A model generated the notes under the pieces. That model ran no database searches. It saw nothing but the letters and a program-made list of their open reading frames with translations, and was not told the DNA's origin. Below, one piece after another: positions 1 to 5,683 of a stretch of DNA of 5,683 nt. Source of the stretch: Verrucomicrobiota bacterium (GTDB taxonomy: Bacteria; Verrucomicrobiota; Verrucomicrobiia; Verrucomicrobiales; Akkermansiaceae); the NCBI GenBank assembly GCA_009885905.1, contig VFJU01000149.1, positions 1 to 5,683 on the forward strand, written 5' to 3'. A program made the translations under genes and the position numbers. How positions within the stretch are numbered: position 1 is the stretch's first letter; every line of letters starts with the position of its first letter.

Positions 1-2
1 CC

Positions 3-1424
3 GGACTTGAAGTCCTTCGCATCATCAACGAGCCGACCGCGGCGGCCCTCGCCTACGGCCTCGATAAAAAATCCGATGAAAAAATCGCTGTCTACGACCT
101 CGGTGGCGGCACCTTCGACATCTCGGTTCTCGAGATCGGCGACGGGGTTTTCGAAGTTCTCGCCACCGACGGCGATACTTCACTCGGTGGAGATGACTGG
201 GACAACGCCCTGATCCAGTGGATCGTCGGCGAGTTCAAAAAAGACCAAGGCATTGACCTTTCGGGTCAACCAGATGCCCTCCAGCGGATCAAGGAAGAGG
301 CAGAAAAAGCAAAAATTGCACTGTCCTCCACCCAGTCGTACGACATCAGCCTGCCCTTCGTCACGGCCGACGCCACAGGACCGAAACACATCCAGCTTAC
401 TCTCACTCGTGCCAAGCTCGAACAACTCACCGACTCGCTTTTCGAGCGCACCAAGAAGCCGGTCCGTGACTGCCTCAAGGAAGCGGGTCTCACTCCGAAG
501 GAAATCGACGAACTCGTCCTCGTTGGAGGTATGACTCGGATGCCGAAAGTCGTCGAGATCGCCCGCGAACTCGCAGGTCAGACTCCACACCAAGGCGTCA
601 ATCCGGACGAAGTCGTCGCCATCGGTGCCGCGATCCAAGGCGGCGTCCTTCGTGGCGATGTCAAGGACGTGCTGCTTCTCGACGTCAGCCCGCTCACTCT
701 CTCCATCGAGACCATGGGTGGTATCGCCACTGGCATGATCGAACGGAACACCACCATCCCTGCGAAGAAGTCACAAATCTTCTCCACCGCTGCGGATAGC
801 CAACCCGCAGTCGACATCCAAATCTGCCAAGGCGAGCGTAAAATGTTTGCAGATAACAAATTGTTAGGAAATTTCAAACTTGATGGAATTGCCCCGGCTC
901 GCCGCGGTGAGCCGCAAATTGAAGTCACCTTTGACATTGATGCAAACGGCATCCTCCATGTCTCTGCGAAGGACAAACAATCTGGCAAGGAACAAAAAAT
1001 TTCCATTCAAGGTTCATCTGGGCTTTCCAAAGATGAAATTGAAAAAGCCAAGCGTGATGCCGAGGCCCATGCCGACGAAGACAAGAAGCGAGTTGAGAAA
1101 GTCGACGCCAAGAACAAGGCCGACAACCTCGTCTTCAACGTAGAGAAGCAACTTGCAGAAATCGGCGATAAAGCGCCAGCCGATCTAAAAACTCTGCTAG
1201 AAGGTAAGATTCAAGCGGTGAAAGATGCGATCAGCAGCGACAACGTTGACACCATCAACAGTGCAGTTAGTGATCTTGAAAGCTCTCTCCAAGCTCTCGC
1301 GGAAGCCGCTTCACAAGCCGGTGGCGGTGAAGCCGAGCAGTCCGACGTCGACTCGGACCAGCCTGAGTCTAACGAACCAAAGCAAGCCAAGGGCAAAGTC
1401 GTTGACGCCGAAGTCGTCGATTGA
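3..1424 (+). CDS. dnaK: Molecular chaperone DnaK (Hsp70), 3' part, 5' end outside window
   Basis: Cytoplasmic ATP-dependent Hsp70 that binds exposed hydrophobic segments and works with DnaJ and GrpE. The frame is open from base 3 to a TGA stop and gives 473 residues. By comparison with E. coli DnaK about 160 N-terminal residues lie upstream, so the whole protein would be about 630 residues, normal for the family. Visible in order: [13 protein letters not shown] and [10 protein letters not shown] (Hsp70 ATPase signature), LVGGMTRMP (third signature), the interdomain linker [11 protein letters not shown], the substrate-binding beta-sandwich with [10 protein letters not shown] and [19 protein letters not shown], then a charged helical lid and a disordered tail ending VVDAEVVD, like the E. 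coli DVVDAE tail. Codon use changes around 843-1047 (third-position GC about 38 percent by hand count against about 68 percent near the left edge). dnaJ and grpE are not next to it downstream; groES follows after 151 bp. Confidence 0.97.
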   Translation, partial: GLEVLRIINEPTAAALAYGLDKKSDEKIAVYDLGGGTFDISVLEIGDGVFEVLATDGDTSLGGDDWDNALIQWIVGEFKKDQGIDLSGQPDALQRIKEEAEKAKIALSSTQSYDISLPFVTADATGPKHIQLTLTRAKLEQLTDSLFERTKKPVRDCLKEAGLTPKEIDELVLVGGMTRMPKVVEIARELAGQTPHQGVNPDEVVAIGAAIQGGVLRGDVKDVLLLDVSPLTLSIETMGGIATGMIERNTTIPAKKSQIFSTAADSQPAVDIQICQGERKMFADNKLLGNFKLDGIAPARRGEPQIEVTFDIDANGILHVSAKDKQSGKEQKISIQGSSGLSKDEIEKAKRDAEAHADEDKKRVEKVDAKNKADNLVFNVEKQLAEIGDKAPADLKTLLEGKIQAVKDAISSDNVDTINSAVSDLESSLQALAEAASQAGGGEAEQSDVDSDQPESNEPKQAKGKVVDAEVVD

Positions 1425-1426
1425 GC

Positions 1427-1458
1427 GAAGCAGCGGCGATGATCGGTCGCTGCGATTC
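1427..1458 (+). terminator. Stem-loop just after dnaK, possible weak terminator or attenuator
   Basis: Two bases after the dnaK stop, GCAGCG (1430-1435) pairs with CGCTGC (1448-1453). An inner CGA/TCG pairing closes a TGA triloop, and an outer GAA/TTC pairing is possible across a 2-nt bulge. The downstream bases are T-rich (TTCTTATCTAACTAATTTTCT) but have no clean U run, so this would be a weak terminator allowing read-through to groES. It may equally be a 3'-end stabiliser or part of the groES leader. Bases 1441-1450 can instead pair with 1490-1502. Confidence 0.4.
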
Positions 1459-1465
1459 GATTCTT

Positions 1466-1475
1466 ATCTAACTAA
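1466..1475 (+). repeat. ATCTAACTAA, copy 1 (dnaK-groES spacer)
   Basis: The 10-mer ATCTAACTAA occurs here and again at 1966-1975 just before groEL. A second shared word, ATAACAATT, occurs at 1511-1519 and 1955-1963. The two words are in opposite order in the two spacers. They may be shared regulatory or translation-leader words, or simply a result of A/T-rich composition. Confidence 0.25.
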
Positions 1476-1488
1476 TTTTCTAAAACGT

Positions 1489-1541
1489 GGCGACCAATGA
1501 TCGCCCAAACATAACAATTTCCACCCGCCTAAGCGGCGTGG
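1489..1541 (+). promoter_or_regulatory. Structured groES 5' leader: two hairpins followed by an unpaired A/C-rich stretch
   Basis: GGCGA (1489-1493) can pair with TCGCC (1501-1505) around a 7-nt loop. CCACCCGC (1521-1528) pairs with GCGG-c-GTGG (1533-1541) around a CTAA tetraloop, giving 8 GC-rich pairs with one bulged C. No T run follows the second hairpin, so it is not a terminator. The 34 bases after it, up to the groES ATG, are poor in G and look unstructured. That is the layout expected for a ribosome standby or SD-independent initiation site. The role is inferred; the complementarity is visible. No CIRCE repeat and no convincing -35/-10 pair were found in the spacer. Confidence 0.4.
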
Positions 1542-1575
1542 CCTCTCACAGAAACCAAACCAAACATACAATAAT

Positions 1576-1866
1576 ATGGCTAATATCAAACCACTCGGAC
1601 AACGCGTCCTCGTCAAACGTCTCGAAGCCGATGCGATCAGCGCAGGCGGCATCGTCCTTCCAGACACTGCAAAGGAAAAGCCACAAGAAGCTGAGGTCCT
1701 CAGCCTCGGCACTGGCGGTAAGGACGACAAGGGCGTACTCATCGAATTCACCGTCAAAGTCGGCGACAAAGTCCTCATCTCGAAATACGGTGGCACCGAG
1801 GTCAAACTCGACGGCCAAGAAGTCCTCATCATCAATGAATCCGACATCCTGGGAATCGTTGGCTAA
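1576..1866 (+). CDS. groES: Co-chaperonin GroES (Hsp10)
   Basis: The 96-residue protein is the lid of the GroEL folding chamber; it forms a heptameric ring in the cytoplasm and binds GroEL in the ATP state. The length is the family norm. The N-terminal [10 protein letters not shown] strand is typical, residues about 17-36 form the mobile loop with [13 protein letters not shown] (the IVL tripeptide contacts GroEL apical domains), and the C-terminus has the usual [16 protein letters not shown] and ESDILGIVG blocks. The start is fixed by the canonical MANIKPLG and by homologue length. No Shine-Dalgarno motif precedes it; the 25 bases upstream are A/C-rich (ACCAAACCAAACATACAATA). groEL follows after 114 bp on the same strand, so the two are very likely cotranscribed. 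Confidence 0.98.
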   Translation: MANIKPLGQRVLVKRLEADAISAGGIVLPDTAKEKPQEAEVLSLGTGGKDDKGVLIEFTVKVGDKVLISKYGGTEVKLDGQEVLIINESDILGIVG

Positions 1867-1893
1867 TGCTAACAGGTGATTCGTTCTAGGTTA

Positions 1894-1920
1894 GAAGTGA
1901 TTGGAAGAATCCAAAACTTC
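1894..1920 (+). other. Imperfect hairpin in the groES-groEL spacer
   Basis: GAAGT (1894-1898) pairs with ACTTC (1916-1920) and TTGGA (1901-1905) pairs with TCCAA (1910-1914). A small GA/A internal loop separates the two stems and an AGAA tetraloop caps them. It starts 27 bp after the groES stop and ends 60 bp before groEL. There is no T run directly after it, and it does not match the CIRCE sequence. It could set the groES:groEL message ratio by processing or protection, but that is inference. Confidence 0.4.
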
Positions 1921-1965
1921 GCCTCGACAAAAAATCTCATCTAAAGTTTCAAAAATAACAATTAC

Positions 1966-3624
<1,659 letters not shown>

Positions 3625-3631
3625 ATCGTGG

Positions 3632-3650
3632 TGGCAGTTTCTAACTGCCA
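3632..3650 (+). other. Perfect 8-bp stem-loop after groEL
   Basis: TGGCAGTT (3632-3639) pairs perfectly with AACTGCCA (3643-3650) around a TCT triloop, 7 bp after the groEL stop. It lacks a following U run, so it is not itself a standard terminator. A 3'-end stabilising hairpin ahead of the true terminator is the simplest reading. Confidence 0.5.
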
Positions 3651-3664
3651 AGCCTATCAATCAC

Positions 3665-3697
3665 AAAAGCCGGACAGGGTAACCCGTCCGGCTTTTT
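3665..3697 (+). terminator. Bidirectional intrinsic terminator between groEL and the M29 peptidase gene
   Basis: GCCGGAC (3669-3675) pairs with GTCCGGC (3686-3692). GGG/CCC pairs inside it around a TAA loop with one bulged A, and AAAA (3665-3668) pairs with the start of T5 (3693-3697) outside. It gives a GC stem with a T run for groEL on the plus strand, and with four T on the minus strand for the convergent peptidase gene, whose stop lies 44 bp away. Confidence 0.88.
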
Positions 3698-3741
3698 CAC
3701 TTTCATGTTCTGATGTTAGAAAAGCAGCAAAGAGAGCACAT

Positions 3742-4842
3742 CTAACCATTAAGTTTTTCTAAAGCTTTCACCAAGAAAACACCGTTTTTCCGTATCAACT
3801 TGCCATCGAACCAGATTTCGCCGCCGCCCCAGTCCTTGCGCTGGATGCTGACCATGTCCCAATGGACTTGCGAGCGGTTGCCGTTGTCGGCTTCCTCATA
3901 GGCTTGGCCAGGAGTGAAGTGGAATGATCCACAAATTTTTTCGTCGAATAAGATATCTCGCATCGGCTCACGAATCAGTGGGTGGAAACCGAGTGCGAAT
4001 TCGCCGACGTAGCGTGCGCCTTCGTCACTATCGAGAATTTTGTTAAGCTCCTTGGTGCGAGCTCCGGCCTCGGCTTTGATGACTTTACCTTTTGAAAATT
4101 CTAGGCGGATCGCATCGAAGGGGATCCCCTGATAGATGGTTGGAGCGTTGTAGGAAATATGTCCCTCCACGGAGTCGCGCACCGGGGAGGTGAAAACCTC
4201 GCCGTCAGGAATGTTATAGTTCCCGCCAGAAGCAACCGCGTTGATGCCCTTGATCGAAAAACGCAAGTCAGTCTCTGGTCCCTTGATGTGAACACTATCA
4301 GTCTTGTCCATTAATTTTTTGAGCGCATTCATCGCTGGAATCAGCGCCTTGTAGTCAAGCAGGCAAACGTTGAAATAGAAATCCTCAAAGGCTTCAGTGC
4401 TCATGCCGGCTTGCTGCGCCATGGACGGACTGGGCCAGCGGAGGACGCACCACTTGGTCTTCTTCACGCGGTGGTCGATGACTGGCCGCATGTGCTTCAT
4501 GGCGAGGCGCATCCGGTCTGCAGGCACATCAGAATTTTCGACATTGTTCGTTCCGCCTCGCAGGGCGATGTAGGCATCCATGTCTTTCATCTCAGCGAGC
4601 AGGTGCTTCGCCATGATTTGGTACTGTGCTTCTTCTGCGCCCTTGAGCATCTCACGGGTGATGCGCCCTTGGTGAATTTTTACGAATGGCACCGCGCCCT
4701 TGGCTCGTGCTTCTCTAACAAGAGCGAGAGCGATCGAATCCGGTACGTCATAGAGATCAATAAGAACTTTTTCACCTTTCTTCAACGAGGTGGAGTAGCG
4801 GACAAGCTGCCGGGCGAGGGCATCAATACGATCATCGTGCAT
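3742..4842 (-). CDS. M29-family metallo-aminopeptidase (AmpS/aminopeptidase T type)
   Basis: Cytoplasmic metal-dependent exopeptidase that removes N-terminal residues from peptides; its natural substrate cannot be read from the sequence. I chose the ATG at 4842, giving 366 residues starting [14 protein letters not shown] and followed by [10 protein letters not shown], the usual opening of this family. An in-frame TTG at 4878 would add 12 residues with no family resemblance. By family comparison the probable metal ligands are E215 (PDGEVFTSP), E281 (YVGEFALG), H308 (GSFHFTPG), and H327 and D329 (QVHWDM). The protein is shorter than the roughly 410-residue Thermus and Bacillus enzymes, mostly in the N-terminal half. 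The gene lies 57 bp after arsC on the same strand and may be cotranscribed with it, but a role in arsenic resistance is not implied. No Shine-Dalgarno motif is seen. Confidence 0.9.
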   Translation of the reverse strand: MHDDRIDALARQLVRYSTSLKKGEKVLIDLYDVPDSIALALVREARAKGAVPFVKIHQGRITREMLKGAEEAQYQIMAKHLLAEMKDMDAYIALRGGTNNVENSDVPADRMRLAMKHMRPVIDHRVKKTKWCVLRWPSPSMAQQAGMSTEAFEDFYFNVCLLDYKALIPAMNALKKLMDKTDSVHIKGPETDLRFSIKGINAVASGGNYNIPDGEVFTSPVRDSVEGHISYNAPTIYQGIPFDAIRLEFSKGKVIKAEAGARTKELNKILDSDEGARYVGEFALGFHPLIREPMRDILFDEKICGSFHFTPGQAYEEADNGNRSQVHWDMVSIQRKDWGGGEIWFDGKLIRKNGVFLVKALEKLNG

Positions 4843-4899
4843 GAGTAAATTGATAGCTCGAGTGGGAACGTATTCCAAGCGCCAAGTATGACGGATAGG

Positions 4900-5334
4900 C
4901 TATTTTGTGGAGTCCAATAACCCTGCCCCATAGGCTTGAAAAACGCGTGCGATCTCATCGCGGACGCGGCGAAATACAACCATCTGTTCTTCCTCAGTCC
5001 CGGTCGCGTGTGCGGGATCGTCGAATCCCCAGTGATGGCGACTGACTTGACCCGGAAACATCGGACAAGCTTGATCCGCATTTCCACAAACGGTGATGAC
5101 CGTGGAGACTTCGTCGGCGAGAAACTCATCCATGTGCTTCGAGTGATGACTGCTGATGTCGATACCGATTTCTTTCATCGCTTGAACTGAAAGAGGATGC
5201 ACGTAGCCTGAGGGGTTAGATCCTGCGCTTGCAACGCGGAAATTATTATTGAGAGTCGCACGGAGGATTCCCTCAGCGAGATGGGAGCGACAACTGTTGC
5301 CGGTACAGAGGATAAGGATGGCAGGTGGTTTCAT
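4900..5334 (-). CDS. arsC: Arsenate reductase ArsC, thioredoxin-coupled low-molecular-weight phosphatase type
   Basis: The 144-residue cytoplasmic enzyme reduces arsenate to arsenite. The N-terminal P-loop CTGNSCRS (10-17) holds nucleophile C10 and R16. C83 (TVCGNAD) and C90 (QACPMFPG) match the C82/C89 shuttle pair of S. aureus pI258 ArsC, which passes oxidation on to thioredoxin. The HWGFDDPA block supplies the general-acid Asp (D105 or D106). This cysteine triad separates it from plain tyrosine phosphatases and from the glutaredoxin-linked E. coli plasmid ArsC, which is unrelated. The ATG sits 11 bp after the aquaporin stop, with no Shine-Dalgarno motif in between, so translation may be coupled. 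Regulation by an ArsR repressor is likely, but any such gene is outside the window. Confidence 0.95.
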   Translation of the reverse strand: MKPPAILILCTGNSCRSHLAEGILRATLNNNFRVASAGSNPSGYVHPLSVQAMKEIGIDISSHHSKHMDEFLADEVSTVITVCGNADQACPMFPGQVSRHHWGFDDPAHATGTEEEQMVVFRRVRDEIARVFQAYGAGLLDSTK

Positions 5335-5345
5335 AAATGGTTAGA

Positions 5346-5683
5346 TTAAATTTTCTCCGTAACATGATGCCCGCGAGTGGTGATCCACAGAGGCACAGCG
5401 ATGAGCGCGCCGAGGATAGTGGCGACCAAGTAGAGCCAAAGATGCTGGAAATGACCACTTACGATGGCGGGAGCCAGGGAACGTGCAGGATTCATTGATG
5501 CGCCACAAACGGGACCCGCGAACATGGCTTCAAGTGCGACGACCGCTCCGATGGCGATCCCGGCCGTGATGCCTTTTTCTTTCGAACCCGTGGAAACACT
5601 CAGAATCACCAACATGAGAATAGTTGTCAGAATAACTTCCAGGATGAAGCTCTGGCTCACGCTTCCCGTGGGAAGGGTGGCAC
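5346..5683 (-). CDS. Aquaporin/MIP-family channel, C-terminal half, likely arsenite-conducting (AqpS/AqpN-like); 5' end outside window
   Basis: Inner-membrane channel protein cut by the right edge; 111 residues are visible, ending in a TAA stop. The frame stays open to the edge (ATLPTGS precedes the GTG at 5660), so that GTG is internal. Visible parts are TM4 (FILEVILTTILMLVILSV), TM5 (ITAGIAIGAVVALEAMF), the second NPA half-helix GASMNPARSLAPA (NPAR at visible residues 64-67) and TM6 (LWLYLVATILGALIAVPLW). Aligned with E. coli AqpZ, the H174 position is Ala and the T183 position is Ala, while the filter Arg is kept. Loss of the His suggests a wider pore than a water-only channel. The segment resembles bacterial relatives of plant NIP channels, some of which sit in ars operons. 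The adjacent arsC supports arsenite or another small neutral solute as the cargo; substrate not proven. The first NPA box and the TM2 filter residue lie outside. Confidence 0.88.
   Translation of the reverse strand, partial: ATLPTGSVSQSFILEVILTTILMLVILSVSTGSKEKGITAGIAIGAVVALEAMFAGPVCGASMNPARSLAPAIVSGHFQHLWLYLVATILGALIAVPLWITTRGHHVTEKI

Noticed and set aside
180..638. 152-codon minus-strand frame opposite dnaK
   Set aside because: Shadow of the dnaK coding frame; the plus-strand frame matches DnaK continuously through this stretch.
531..1424. Separate short DnaK-like gene starting at the ATG at 531
   Set aside because: The same frame is open and matches DnaK without a break back to base 3, so that ATG is an internal Met.
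4411..4848. 145-codon plus-strand frame opposite the M29 peptidase gene
   Set aside because: Antisense to a well-supported gene with conserved ligand motifs; no sign of an independent protein.
4843..4878. TTG start at 4878 for the M29 peptidase
   Set aside because: The 12 extra residues do not resemble the family, neither start has a Shine-Dalgarno motif, and the ATG at 4842 gives the expected N-terminus.
3740..5346. Inverted 11-mer ATCTAACCATT at 3740-3750 and 5336-5346
   Set aside because: Several 11-base matches are expected by chance in a window this size, and each copy overlaps a stop codon of an ordinary gene.
5658..5660. GTG at 5660 as the aquaporin start
   Set aside because: The frame continues upstream to the edge with typical MIP sequence (ATLPTGS), and a start here would leave only half a channel.

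Overview
The window is GC-rich bacterial chromosomal DNA with two blocks facing each other across a shared transcription terminator. The GroEL N-terminus ([12 protein letters not shown]), the SD-less A/T-rich leaders and the clustering of dnaK with groES-groEL suggest a member of the Planctomycetes/Verrucomicrobia/Chlamydiae group, most likely Verrucomicrobia. This is an inference from sequence feel, not a search result, and I put it at about 0.6.

Plus strand, left to centre (1-3624): the 3' three quarters of dnaK (Hsp70, cut by the left edge), then complete groES and groEL. DnaK keeps unfolded chains soluble and hands them on, and GroEL-GroES folds them in a closed chamber, so this is a compact general chaperone cluster. 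The dnaK-groES spacer (1425-1575) holds three possible hairpins, two of which compete with a longer alternative pairing. The groES-groEL spacer (1867-1980) holds one more. No CIRCE operator or recognisable sigma-32 promoter is visible. A perfect hairpin (3632-3650) and a classic bidirectional intrinsic terminator (3665-3697) close the block.

Minus strand, right to centre (5683-3742): the 3' half of an aquaporin/MIP channel (cut by the right edge), then 11 bp later arsC, a thioredoxin-type arsenate reductase, then an M29-family metallo-aminopeptidase. The channel-arsC pair matches the known arrangement in which ArsC reduces arsenate to arsenite and an aquaglyceroporin, rather than an ArsB or Acr3 pump, lets arsenite out. 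The residues that can be placed in the channel's selectivity filter are small, which fits a solute channel better than a strict water channel.

No RNA genes, insertion sequences, CRISPR arrays or origins were seen. The most notable points are the aqp-arsC pair, the structured groES leader, the absence of Shine-Dalgarno motifs at all four visible starts, and a patch of different codon use inside dnaK.
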